From Echinometra lucunter (lineage: Eukaryota > Echinodermata > Echinoidea > Camarodonta > Echinometridae), in assembly GCA_029962745.1 (NCBI GenBank), contig CM057154.1:19100857-19164856 (forward strand): 64,000 nucleotides of DNA. The letters are read 5' to 3'. Below the pieces are notes generated by a model. It was not told the DNA's origin, ran no database searches, and worked only from the letters and a program-made list of their open reading frames with translations. Of the stretch, positions 1 through 11,400 are shown in pieces. Numbering within the stretch: position 1 is the stretch's first letter; the number at the start of each line of letters is the position of its first letter. A program made the translations under genes and the position numbers.

Positions 1-265
1 AAAATGCGATTCAAAACCAGAAAAGGGTTATTTTCTGCTCACTTGCTTCGCTCGCTCGCAAAATAGATATCAAAATGTGTGTGAGAGGGGAAAAAATCGT
101 TTTAAAAAGTTTTTCATTCCCCACTCCTCATATTGGATTACGCCCGGTGGAGCACGCCGTCCTCCTAAAATGCAGTCCTAGCTACGCCACAGATTCTAGA
201 CATGACTAGTTTGGAATTTTGGGCTCTGCCCCCCCCCCCCGATAACGGTACCTGTTACGCCCCTG
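1..265 (-). mobile_element. Partial hAT-like element, inverted copy
   Basis: The segment ends with GTTACGCCCCTG at 254-265, followed by TGTACAAG. This is the reverse complement of the left terminus and target site of the complete element at 3494-4991. The rest of this copy lies beyond the window. It contains a GCGAGCGAAGCAAG-like stretch near 41-60. Confidence 0.75.
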
Positions 266-1304
266 TGTACAAGAACAACTTTGTTGAGAAATGAATTTTT
301 ATGGCTTTCCTTGATTTCTAGGATAGTCGGAACCCAATTCCATACTGGCTTAAGGCACAGTAATATAAATGTCCACTGTGATTATTACACAGCTTTACAA
401 GGGCTAGTGAAACTGATCAATGTTGAATTCTTTGGGGGGGGGGGAAGAAACGATTGTAAAATAGAACAGAGCAACTTGACCACGTGTGGTAACAAATTTC
501 AATTATGCACATCTCAAGAAAAGCTACCACACTAATTACCATTACTTCCCAATAAAAATATATTTTACTCATCTTTGTCAGAAATTTCTGCCATACAGTC
601 AAAGTCATCATGGAAACATTATTTGCAAATATTTCAAATACTTTTCTGACCTTGACCTTCACCTACTATCGTCTACCTTTGGTGATGCAGTCTAGTGCCA
701 ACAAGTTTGAAGTTCAGTATCTCAAACAGTTCTTGGGATACTGTTAAAACCTAAAATTTCACAAAGTGACATGTGACCCTTGAACTTTGGCCTACGTAGC
801 CTAAATTGAAATAAGATCATCTTGCTTTAGTGATTGCATACTAGGCAAAAGTTTGAGGAATAACTCAAATGGTCCTCGAGATATCGCGTAAAAAGGCTAA
901 CACCTGAAGTCTGAAAATTGACCTCTTTGAACTTTGACCCCAACTACCCCCAAATCTAATCAGATTATCTCCTTTGAAGTTCATACTTCAAATGGTTCGG
1001 CAAGATACCGACCGTCAAACCAGGTAAAAGCTGAATAATTGGAATGACCTCTGTGACCTTGACCTTGTGACCTCCATACCCCCCGATCTCATCATATTGC
1101 CTAGTTCTGGTGTACATGCTTGGACCAAGCTTGGAGTTCATACCTAAAACAGTTATTGCGATACTGTGTTAATGAGACATATGCCGGAAATTTCATGTGT
1201 TTACTTGGACGTCGAGCTATATATCCCGAATCTACTAGTAATCAGAGTCATCTATGGTGAGACATACTAGGACCAAGTTTGAGTCATAACTTAAACAGTA
1301 TTAG
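1..1304. repeat. Left arm of large inverted duplication
   Basis: This stretch reads as the reverse complement of 2450-3774 along its whole length, with roughly 10% mismatches and small indels; position 1304 pairs with 2450 and position 1 with about 3774. It therefore runs off the left edge of the window. It contains several diverged ~140-bp units with AGGTCAAAGGTCA-like strings (700-1300) and, at 1-265, the end of a hAT-like element with its TGTACAAG target site at 266-273. No gene is supported here. Confidence 0.9.
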
Positions 1305-1804
1305 NNNNNNNNNNNNNNNNNNNNNNNNNNNNNNNNNNNNNNNNNNNNNNNNNNNNNNNNNNNNNNNNNNNNNNNNNNNNNNNNNNNNNNNNNNNNNNNN
1401 NNNNNNNNNNNNNNNNNNNNNNNNNNNNNNNNNNNNNNNNNNNNNNNNNNNNNNNNNNNNNNNNNNNNNNNNNNNNNNNNNNNNNNNNNNNNNNNNNNNN
1501 NNNNNNNNNNNNNNNNNNNNNNNNNNNNNNNNNNNNNNNNNNNNNNNNNNNNNNNNNNNNNNNNNNNNNNNNNNNNNNNNNNNNNNNNNNNNNNNNNNNN
1601 NNNNNNNNNNNNNNNNNNNNNNNNNNNNNNNNNNNNNNNNNNNNNNNNNNNNNNNNNNNNNNNNNNNNNNNNNNNNNNNNNNNNNNNNNNNNNNNNNNNN
1701 NNNNNNNNNNNNNNNNNNNNNNNNNNNNNNNNNNNNNNNNNNNNNNNNNNNNNNNNNNNNNNNNNNNNNNNNNNNNNNNNNNNNNNNNNNNNNNNNNNNN
1801 NNNN
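1305..1804. other. Assembly gap (500 N)
   Basis: Exactly 500 N. The round size suggests a placeholder of unknown true length. It lies in the loop of the inverted duplication, the place where assemblies often break. Confidence 0.99.
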
Positions 1805-2449
1805 TCAAAAGAAGTGCGCGATTCGAAGGAAAAAGTTATGAAACGACGTGTTGACTGCTTTACAGGTTGCGGACATATTGCGCGAAATGTTTAGGGGCGG
1901 ATTCCCCCACCCCCGGGCTTATTAGGGCTAAGCCTTGTGAATTCGGGCCAATATCTATTAGCTCGAACTATTTAAATTATGAACTTCAAACTTGGTGCGA
2001 GTATGCATCACCATAGAATACAATTTGATTAGATTTTGGGGTACACAGGTCAAAGGAAATTTAATATTTGTTAGTTTTGTTAGTATTATGTCAATTAGGC
2101 CAACATATACCTGTGGAATGTAGGCTGTAACGTGAAAAGTGTGGCCACTGAGGCTAAAACCTACAATTTCTGTGTGGGAAGAGTGAAATACCCCATGTAC
2201 CAAAGTTGAGCTAGTTTGGAGGGGTAGGGTTTAATCTTGAATGATTGGACCAGAATGATCCTGCACCAATTCTGCCCTGATAGTTGAACAATTAAGCGAC
2301 ACCGTCTTTGGCATTTTCTTTATTTGGTTTTGTTTGGGTTTATTTCATTTTGTTTGTTAAGTTTTATGCCCCCCTTCCACGAAAGGTGGTGCCAGAGGCA
2401 TTATGTTTTGGGGTTGTCCATCCGTCCGTCCGTCCCGCTTTTTTGATAT
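1805..2449. other. Spacer of the inverted duplication
   Basis: No gene seen. 1960-2060 is a diverged unit of the same ~140-bp family as the arms (ACTTCAAACTTGGT, TGCATCACCATAG, GATTAGATTTTGGGGT, AGGTCAAAGG). 2368-2440 holds a short hairpin (CCCCCCTTCC / AAAGGTGGT) and a (CCGT)n-like stretch. Confidence 0.6.
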
Positions 2450-3774
2450 CTAATACTGTTTAAGTTATAAACTTCAAACTTGGTCCTAGTATGTATCACC
2501 ATAGATAATCTGATTACCAGTAGATTTCGGGATATATAGCTCGAGCGTCAAGTAAACACATGAAATTTCAGGCATATGTCTCATTAACACAGTATCGCAA
2601 GAACCGTTTTAGGTATGAACTCCAAACTTGGTCCAAGCATGTAACACCAGAAATAGGCCATATGATTAGATTTGGGGGTATGTAGGTCAAAGGTCAATGT
2701 CACAGAGGTCATTCCCAATTATTCGGCTTTTACCTGGTTTGACGCGGTATCTTGCGAACCATTTGAAGTATGAACTTCAAAGGAAGATAATCTGATTAGA
2801 TTTGGGGGTATTTGGGTCAAAGTTCAAAGAGGTCAATTTCAGAACTTCAGATGTTAGCCTTGTTTACGCGATATCTCGAGGACCATTTGAGTTATTCCTC
2901 AAACTTTTTGCTAGTATGCATCACTAAAGCAAGATGACCTTATTTCAATTTAGGCTTACGTAGGCCAAAGTTCAAGGTCACAGGTCACTTTTGAAATTTC
3001 AGGTTTTAACAGTATCCCAAGAACTGTTTGAGATACATGAACTTCAAACTTGTTGGCACTAGAATGCATCACCAAAGGTAGACGATCAGTAGGTGAAAGG
3101 TCATAGGGTCAGAAAAGTATTTGAATTTTTTTGCAAATAATGTGTTCCATGATGACTTTAACTGTATGGCAGAAATTTCTGACAAAGATGAGTAAAATTT
3201 ATTTTTATTTGGGAGAGGTATGGTAATTAGGTGTAGCTTTTCTTGAGATGTGCATAGATTGAATTTTTTTTTACCACACGTGGTCAAGTGCTCTGGTTCA
3301 TTTACAATCGTTTCCTCCCCCCCCCCCTAAAGCATTCAACATTGATCAGTTTCACTAGCCTTGTAAGCGGTTGTAATAATCACAGTGACCTTATATTACT
3401 GTGCCTAAGCCAGTATGAAATTGGGTTCTCGACTATCCTAGAAATCAAGAAAAACCATAAAAATTTTATTTCTCAACAAAGTGTTCTTGTACACAGGGGC
3501 GTAACATGTAACCTGTTATAGAGGGGGGGGGGCAGAAGCCCAAACATTTCCCTAATAGTCTATGTATAGAATCTGTGGCGTAGCTAGGACTGCATTTAGG
3601 AGGACGGCAGTGCTCCACCGGCGTAACTCCAATATGAGGAGTGGGGTATGAAAACCTTTTTAAACGATTTTGTCCCCTCTCACCCACAATTTGATATCTA
3701 TTTTGCGAGCGAGTGAAGCGGTGATGCAGATGGCAGAAAAACAACCCCTTTTCTTGTTTTTTTAATCGCATTTT
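2450..3774. repeat. Right arm of large inverted duplication, with internal tandem units
   Basis: Reverse complement of 1-1304. About five diverged units of ~140 bp can be read at 2455, 2610, 2765, 2885 and 3025. Each combines an ACTTCAAACTTGGT-like start, TGCATCACC, GATTAGATTTGGGGG and AGGTCAAAGGTCA. Its outer part (about 3320-3493) resembles the 3' end of the intron upstream of copy B (about 27940-28105), so the duplication includes sequence from the upstream region of copy A. Confidence 0.85.
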
Positions 3775-4991
3775 CAAACTAAAGTTTCTAAAATAGACGA
3801 AAGAGCGAAGCGAGCGAGCCAAAATAACCACTTTCTCAATTTTGATTGCATTTCGGATGGAAATCCTAAGATTTTGATGAGCGAGCGAAGCGAGCAAGTC
3901 CAAAATATTCACTGTTTGTTTTCAGTAGCATTTTCAATAGAATTCTAAAATATGATGGTTGTTTATGATAGATATTCAGAATTTTTACTAACTGATTAAT
4001 TGAAATATATTTTACTTCCTTAAAAAGTGTGTCTGCATGGGGGAGAATTTGTACACACCATCCACCCTCTCCACCAAGTGTGGGTGATAGATCCCCCATC
4101 CCACCCCCGGAATTTACGCCAATGCAGTGCTCCCTAGAGGGGAGGGTGCAGGGAGGGGGGGGGGTTCCCCCTCCCGCGCGAAGCGCGGAAGCTCCGACGT
4201 TTTTTCGCTGTCAGTTCCCGCTCTTCTTACGCTCGCAGCCCGTTATCGGGAGGGGGGGGGGGGGGGAGAGGGGGCATACGCATAGCCAAAATTTCCCGGT
4301 AATTAAGTCTAGAATCAGTGGTGCAGCTAGGATTCCATTTTAGGAGGACGATAGTGCAAAGCGCGCTCCCTAGGCATGCTAGGGGGAGGGTGCAGGGATG
4401 GTTTTTCCCCTCCCGCGCGAAGCTCGGAAGGGGAAGCTTGAATTGTTCGTTGTCTGTTCCCGGTCTCTTACATTCTCTGCCTGTTATCGGGGGGGGGGGG
4501 GGCAGAGAAAATTTTCCGGTAACTAAATTTATGTATAGAAATAGAATATTCAGAGGTGAGCCCTCATCGCGAGTTGCTTGTTGCGATGCCCTTAGCGGGT
4601 TGGGTCCAGGGTTCTGGCTTAGGGTGTCTACAGGGAAAGCCACTGCGGGGGTCCAGGGAGTGGAGCCCCCGGAAACTCCGGGGATTTGGTACTAAATTTT
4701 CCCTCATTTCTTTTGTTTCCTTTGCTTTCTTTCTTTTTTTTTCTTTCCCTCTTTTCTCTCTCTCTTCTTCTTTCTCCCCTTTCTCCTTTTTTATTTCCCT
4801 TTCTCCTTCCTTTCCCTATCTCCTTTGTTTCCCTTTCTCCTTCTTCTTTTCCTTTCTTCCTTCTTTTCCTTTCTTCTTCCTTTCCCTTTCTCCCTTCCTT
4901 TTTCTTCCTTTCCTCCCTTTTCATTTTTCCCGGTGATTTGGTGGATTTTCCGGCTGAAATCCTTGGGGGGGGGGCGGCTGTTACGCCACTG
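3494..4991 (+). mobile_element. hAT-like non-autonomous element, 1498 bp, 8-bp TSD
   Basis: The ends are CAGGGGCGTAAC (3494) and GTTACGCCACTG (ending 4991), nearly perfect inverted termini. They are flanked by identical 8-bp duplications CTTGTACA at 3486-3493 and 4992-4999. An 8-bp TSD with CAG...CTG ends is the hAT signature. The interior has no transposase. It holds diverged internal repeats that each begin at a GTTATCGGGGG-like string (about 3515, 4230, 4480), GCGAGCGAAGCG motifs, and a 230-bp polypyrimidine tract (4695-4930). Copy B has the uninterrupted site around 28105, so the insertion followed the A/B duplication. Confidence 0.9.
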
Positions 4992-5038
4992 CTTGTACAT
5001 TACTCAAGGATTTCTCTTTCACTTCTCCCTATCTTTTC

Positions 5039-5040
5039 AG
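5039..5040 (+). promoter_or_regulatory. Probable splice acceptor before copy A coding exon
   Basis: The pyrimidine-rich tract CTCCCTATCTTTTCAG ends at 5040. The paralogous position before copy B has CTCCATTTCGTTTCAG. Homology between the copies continues into both the intron and exon sides. The 5' exon(s) were not identified. Confidence 0.55.
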
Positions 5041-5861
5041 AAAAAAGAACAACGGTATATAAATCATCCGAATGAAACAGTGCCCACGTTACCATTGACT
5101 GAATATAGCTCCTTGATCCAGCCTACTCAACGCATACTGAAAAGCGCCATGACCAACAAGGAGGATCCCAAAGTACATTGTATTGTACTAAACAAGCTAA
5201 CACACAATCTTGAACAGGGAGAGACTGAATGGAAATTGTGTAAAGTATTCTCAACTCTCGCCAACTCTAATCGGAGAATTCATCGAGAAAAGAATGCGAC
5301 GCGAAAATACAAACCAGTCTTGGCATTCACAGTTCCAAACCCATCAGACACTGACAGACAGGCCTTGAATTTCAACAAAGGCATTGTAAAGGATCGTCTG
5401 GGCCTTTTCTGTTAATAGTGAAACGTAGCTGCATTGATTGATGGTGTAGGAGATAAGGAAACCCAGTGGGTGCTGACGACAAGTGAGTACTTGAAGCACT
5501 TTTCTGTGCAGGAGAACCTTACTATCGACACGTTCTTTGAGACCGAATTTGAGGAGTCAAAACTGGAAGCATCACTGCCTAGCCTGTTTAAACTACAGTC
5601 TGTTTGTAATCGCACTGAAGTTGTTCTAGCATCACCCATTAGTAAGCCCCACACCGGAGATGACAGTCAAGAAACTCAAATCCCCATCCCAAAGCACTTT
5701 TAGCCAAGGGAAAGAATGGAAGAGAGGGAAGAGGACTAGAAGTGAGAACAATATCCCCGAAAGTTGTTCCTGACCTAGGGCCGACAAAGTCAGAAAGTAT
5801 ATCAATGGAAATTGCTCTCTGGCAAAAGATAACCATGATGAGTCACACAAGAGGGTAACAT

Positions 5862-6535
5862 AAAAGATGAAAAATTGTTCCAGTCATACAGAGAGGAGAA
5901 TCAAATTCCTGTCTGAAAAGTGGACATCCTGCCAAAGAACAGCAGCCTAGAATTTCACTTCACCTATCATCTCCAAGATAAAAGAAGAAACTGCCTGAAA
6001 GTCCTGAATATGATTGCAAGCCCAAGTTCGTAGTGAAGTAAGGGAGGAAGTTTGTGAACAATGACTTCGAGTCAAAAAAAACACCCTGATGCTAAAGGTC
6101 TTGCTGGTGCAAGGCCACAGGTAATTGTAGAAAGCAAAGAGGATGTTTCTCAACATGACGATCTCAACGTAAAGTCAATGTGCTCTTGGCACGACATTAT
6201 AATGATAATGCTACATGTATGGATAATGTAAAAGATGAAAAGAAGCGTTTCCAGTCTATCACAGAGGGAAAGAATCCAATTCCTGTCTGAAATGTGGACA
6301 TCCTGCCAAGAAAAGCATGGTTTCACTTCGCCTATCATCTCCAAGATAAAAGAAGAATCGCCTGAAAGTCCTGAATATGACCTGCAAGCCCAAGTTCATG
6401 TGTGATGAAGTAAAGAGGAAGTTTGTTGAGTATGACCTTGAGTCAAAACATGACCCTTTTGTTAAAGGTCCACATGGTGCTATGCCACAGGTGATCGCAC
6501 AGGGGGAAGAGGAGGTTTTCTCAACATAACAAGTG
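5862..6535 (+). repeat. Tandem duplication inside copy A
   Basis: 5862-6228 and 6229-6535 are two direct copies, both carrying AAAAGATGAAAA, TCTGTCTGAAA, GTGGACATCCTGCCAA and CATCTCCAAGATAAAAGAAG. Copy B has this segment once (around 28935-29260: GHPTKEKQ, ITSKIKEK). The duplication is private to A and contributes to its loss of frame. Confidence 0.8.
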
Positions 6536-7466
6536 CCAAAGCAAAACAGCCATCAACATAAACCTCATTCTTCAGCAGTAGTAAATGACATGAAGTGTGC
6601 ATGGAAGACTGTCTCAGAAAGAAGAGAGAATGTGTCTGAAACTAACCACCAAGTGGGACACCAGAAGCATTCTGGGGATAGTTGTTACGAAAAGAATTCT
6701 GGTCCTAAAGTCAAAGAAGTCCGTGGTTGTAGCCATATAAAATGGCTTTCAATGAAACACATCCTATTGAGGTCAGCGGGGAAGATTCATCTCAGAAGAC
6801 TATCCAAGACCTAAGATCAAATATTCTTGGAACTGCTATAAGACAAAAGCAAGCAGCGATTCAAATAAGAGGGATGAATATAAGCATCCAGATAGCTTGG
6901 AGGAAGCAAATCTTTTGGAGCCAATCTATAAAGCCACCTGTCTCTTTGACAGTTAAAACATCACATTCTCATAGCAATGTAAAAAGAAGAACTTCCTCAG
7001 GCAGGGATACTGCTTCTCCAAGTAAACCGTATTCTACTGAACAAGATTCCACCATTCACAAACCAAGTGTCCACAAAATGTCCTAGTAGAGACGAAAGGT
7101 TCAGGACAGCCGAAACAATAACGTGGCTCAAATTCCCAAGAAAAGCGGAACAAGTACTGGCGTACACGACTCCAAACTAAACAAAAGTCCCTTTTTAAAG
7201 CGACCATTGATTCCAGATCTGCCCACGACGAAAGCCTCCAAGAAAGAAACTTGCATCAGATTCAATGACTGCATCAAAAGAAGAATGCAAAAAGACCGTC
7301 AACTCTTCAAAGTTGAAACATCACAGAGAGAAGCTGATGGGAAAAGATGCCAAAACAGGAGCAGTAGTCAAAAGTTGTTTCAAACGACAAAGGAGAAAGT
7401 ACATCACAATCAGTGATAGATGTTTCATCTATAGCAGGGACTTTAAAGAGGAGTTCACTTGATTCT

Positions 7467-8912
7467 GGGAAAGGTGACTGTGGAGACATCAAGAGAAAGA
7501 AGCATTCCAGTGGAGGCACAAACTCTCTGTCGAAGCTTTTTCAAGGGGGAATCAAAACGCGCCAGAATATGCTAAGATTTCTCACGAAGACAAAACAGAA
7601 ATGAAAGCTCTATCACATACAGAGCATGTAAAGAGGAATTGTAGCCACAAAGAAAAGCTTTCTAGAACATCATGGTAAACACAATCAACAGCTGTTAAAA
7701 GTCTCTCAGAAGAATTGGGAAGTAAAAAGACAGTCAAAGAATTTGACAAGAAGACTTCTGCAGAAAAAACCCTAAACCTGAAATCTCCAATAGAAACTGA
7801 GCATTAAAGGGAATGCTTCTGCAACGAGAGGCATTCTCAAAAATCCACGCAGAGTAGATTTCAAGCAGAAAGAAAAGATAATACATGTGAGACAAATGAG
7901 GGCGTGAGCTTCAATGGGAAAGATGAGTGTGGAGATATCGAGAGAAGTAAACATACAAGTACAAGCACCAACTCTTCGTCAAAGCTGTTTCAGGAGAAAT
8001 CAAAACTCGCAGCATTCAGAAGTGACGCAATGGATCCAGAAAAAGAGACAAACTGCAGAATACGCTAAGATTTCTCATGAAGACAAAGTAGCAGAAATAA
8101 AAGATCTATCATATACGGAGCATACAAAAGGGAAATGTAGCACGAAGAAAAACATGCTGGAAATCATGGTAAACCACAATCCACAACTGTTAGAAGTCTC
8201 ACAGAGAATCTGGAAGCACAAAGGCTGTCAAAAAATTTGACAAGATGACTTCTGGAGACAAAATCCCAATCCTGAAATCTCCATCAGAATCTGAGCAATC
8301 ACAAAGGAATGCTTCTGCGAGGAGAGGCATTCTAAAAAATCCATGCAGAGTAGATTTAAAGCAGAACAGAGAGGAAAATACTTGTGGGACAAAGGGGACA
8401 AAGGAGGGCGTTAGCTTCGATGGTAAAGATGAGTGTGGAGACATTGAGAGAAGGACACATACAAGTGCAAGCAGCAACCCTCTTTCAAAGCTGTTTTCAG
8501 GGGAAATCACAGCTAGCAGCATTCAGAAGTCTATCGATGGATTCAGAAAGCACCAAGACAACTGCAGAATTTGCGAGAATTCCACATGAAGGAAAGACAA
8601 CAGACATGAAATCTTCATATGCCGAGCAGGTGAAAGGAAATACTGCAAAGAAAGGCATTCTAAAAAATTACAGTAGAACACAATCAGCAACCTTCACAAA
8701 CTTTTCAGTGGAATTGGGAAGTACAAAGACAGTATTTGACAAGATGACTTCTAGAGACAAATTCTCAAACCTGAAATCTCCGTTAGAAGCTGAGGACTCA
8801 AAAAAGAATGCTACTGCAAAGAAATGCATTCTCAAAATCCATGTTAGAGTGGACATAAAGGAGAACAGAGAGGGGTATTCCTTGCGGAAGAAAGAAAGGC
8901 GTTAGATTCAAT
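7467..8912 (+). repeat. Threefold ~480-bp coding repeat in copy A
   Basis: Three direct units start at GGGAAAGRTGASTGTGGAGA-like sequence: 7467-7915, 7916-8420 and 8421-8912. Copy B has a single equivalent unit at 29899-30410. Each unit encodes, in order, HTS..TNSLSKLFQG, an AAFRS..D segment, a TAKKG.L.N stretch, a GILKNP-RVD(F/L) stretch and a terminal GVSF/GVRF-like stretch. The units are partly out of frame in A. Confidence 0.8.
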
Positions 8913-9450
8913 GAAAATATGTCAGCGGCAAATGGTCCAAACTTTGCTTCATACCAAATATCATGCGGATTCTCAAAGTGCAGGGTTTGACCTTCTTGGT
9001 TCCTTGAATACAGGAGAAAGTTTTTTGTTTAACTCAGAAGATCAGAAAGAGCAGAGTGCCATTTCGAACTTAGTGAAAGCAGTTGCTGAGAGTGGACTTT
9101 GTAGTCATACTGATCCTAATGAAGTGAAGACATGCAGTGCGACAGAATCTTTGTCCAAGGACACATTGTTTTCTCACCTAGAGAGGAGCGCATTTTTCTC
9201 AGACAAGGAGCGACACACTGAAGACACCAAGCGACAAAGACCCGTAGACCAACACTCGGGTGAAAGAAATCAGAATGTTGCTAGAAAATTTGAATCCAAT
9301 GGTGGAAAAGGGACAGAGAGACAAAGTTCTCCTATGCACCATGAGGACCCTTGTGGACAAAGCCGCCATAGAAACATGTCAGCAGAAAATCAGCAGAATG
9401 AGAACCGACATGCCCAGCAGATAAACTGTGAACAGAAACAATCAGAAGTG

Positions 9451-9950
9451 ACTCTTTTAGTCGGAGACTCCATGCTGCAAACATATCCAACCAGAGAAGC
9501 TCTTCAAAACAAAACATGTTGTTGTTAAAACAGTTCCAGGAGCCAGAGTAGATAACATTTCTGAGTATATGACCAAGTTCATTCTACAGGAAAGTCCTAG
9601 CAATGTGATATTGCATGTAGGCACAAACGACCTGTGGAAAGGCATAATGCACATCGCTGCGCACATCGAATCAGTTGGTAAACTGATAACTAAGACTTTC
9701 CCAAGTGTGAAGAAATTTACGATCAGCAGCATCATCCAGCGTAGAGGAGACATTGCAGGTGCAAAGAGTGCCAAAGCCAGTGATGTTAACAAGATCTTGA
9801 GGAATATTCAGCTGGAACATGGATGGGATTACATCGACAACAAAAACATTGATCCAGAAGTTCACCTTGGGCCAGATGGCATGCACTTCAACGCCATCGG
9901 TATTGAAGCTTTTGCAGGAAATATCTGCAAACACTTGGGATTGGCTGAAT
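9451..9950 (+). other. SGNH domain 1 of copy A (catalytic motifs retained)
   Basis: Block I LLVGDSML (GDS at 9463-9471), block III HVGTNDL (GTND at 9620-9631) and block V GPDGMHFN (DGMH at 9875-9886) are all readable. The nucleophile Ser, the oxyanion-hole Asn and the Asp/His pair of the SGNH hydrolase family are therefore all present. A frameshift near 9528 separates block I from the rest. No equivalent exists in copy B. Confidence 0.8.
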
Positions 9951-10089
9951 GTGGGTTGCAAAATCAAGCCAAGAATGCAACACTTGTAACGAGAGACCAA
10001 CTTGCGGTCCATGTAACATCCAAACACAGTGGGAATTCCGTAACACCATGTAAAGACAACAGTGGTAACAAGAATGCATGTGATAAGGA

Positions 10090-10600
10090 ACCTGTCACAC
10101 TCTTGGCTGGAGATTCGATGTTAGAGTCTATCAAATTGCACGAGGATTCTACCAAGACGCATGTCAAACGTGTCGCTGTCCCAAATGCAAGGGTGAATAC
10201 CTTTGGTAATATAGTGATAGAGCATGCAAAGCATCACAAGGTTGGTGAAGTCATTCTACACATTGGTAGCAATGACTTGAATGACAACATATTTACGCCA
10301 AAGGAGATCGCCGCACAAATTGAAGAAATCGGTGTAGACCTTCAGAAGACATGTCCAAGCATTTCCAAAATCACGATTTGCGGAACCATCAGTAGGAACA
10401 GGGGAGGTGCTGATGATGTTAATGCCGTGCTGAAAAACATTCAAGTCCAAGCACGGTTGGGGATACATCTGCAACGACAATGTAAATCCCAAATTTCGCA
10501 GGCGGCATTTCAAATTCAAACTCAAAGGCCCCAGTGCAAAAATCTTTGAAGAGAATGTGATCAAGTACTTACAGTCTGTGAATCTCACAGCTACGTGCAG
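10090..10600 (+). other. SGNH domain 2 of copy A (catalytic Asp/His missing)
   Basis: LLAGDSML (GDS at 10109-10117) and HIGSNDL (GSND at 10265-10276) are kept. After a frameshift near 10440 the sequence reads HGWGYICNDN and then RRRHFKFKLKG, in the place where block V D-x-x-H would stand. It therefore looks like a pseudoenzyme domain. Confidence 0.7.
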
Positions 10601-10889
10601 TACTGATCTCAAAGCTTCAGTAACACAACAAGGGAATGTAAAGCCCATAGAAGAGAGTCATCAAAGGTTGGTACCTCCTGTGAAGAAGATGTTGTAGTTA
10701 CAGTTAGCAGAACACATTTGGGCTCAGATTGCTTGCTGAATAGAGAACCTGATGGAATGATTGTTCTGAAAGACCAACCAGTGTCTGTTCCTGAAGCAAA
10801 AATCGAAGACACAGATGATACGGCTTTGTTAAGCGCCAAGATTTGTCAAGAGGCTTCCATTTCTGTGAAAACTTATGTAGAACAGGAAA

Positions 10890-11400
10890 AAGCCACCCTC
10901 CTGATTGGGGACTCGATGCTGGAATCTATCATCCCTCAGAAACTCTCTCGCACAAAGCTAACCAAACTGGTAGTGGTTCCTGATGCGCGTGTTGATAACA
11001 TAGGTGAAACGATCTCGAAGCATGCAAGGAAGGCAAACGTTGATGAGGTAATTTTGCACATAGGCAGCAGTGACCTCAAGAATAATGTCTACAGTCACAA
11101 GGAAATTGCGACAAAAATTGAGGCTATTGGTATGACTCTAGAAACAACTTGTCCACACATTGCTACATTCACGATAAGCGGAGTAATTGAGACTTTCGAC
11201 AACAAGCGCGTGAATTCCAGAAATTTGAATACTCTGTTGAAATCTTCCACGTTAGATCACGGTTGGGCATATATCTGCAACGATAATATATATCCGACAT
11301 TTCACATGAAACCATTTGAGACCAAGCTGAACAGTTGTGGTGCGAGACTTTTGGCATCGAACATCATCGGACACCTACGATATATGAAATCTGAAAGATT
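10890..11400 (+). other. SGNH domain 3 of copy A (orthologous to the B domain)
   Basis: LLIGDSML (GDS at 10907-10915), HIGSSDL (GSSD at 11063-11074, Asn replaced by Ser) and KPFETKLN in place of block V. It is nearly identical to the single domain of copy B, including the lost residues. The degeneration therefore predates the A/B split or was copied by gene conversion. Confidence 0.8.

Noticed and set aside
1279..1854. ORFs spanning the N gap
   Set aside because: They consist almost entirely of unknown bases.
4628..4936. ORFs on both strands rich in Phe/Ser/Leu or Lys/Glu
   Set aside because: They are translations of a polypyrimidine tract inside the hAT-like element, with no conserved sequence.
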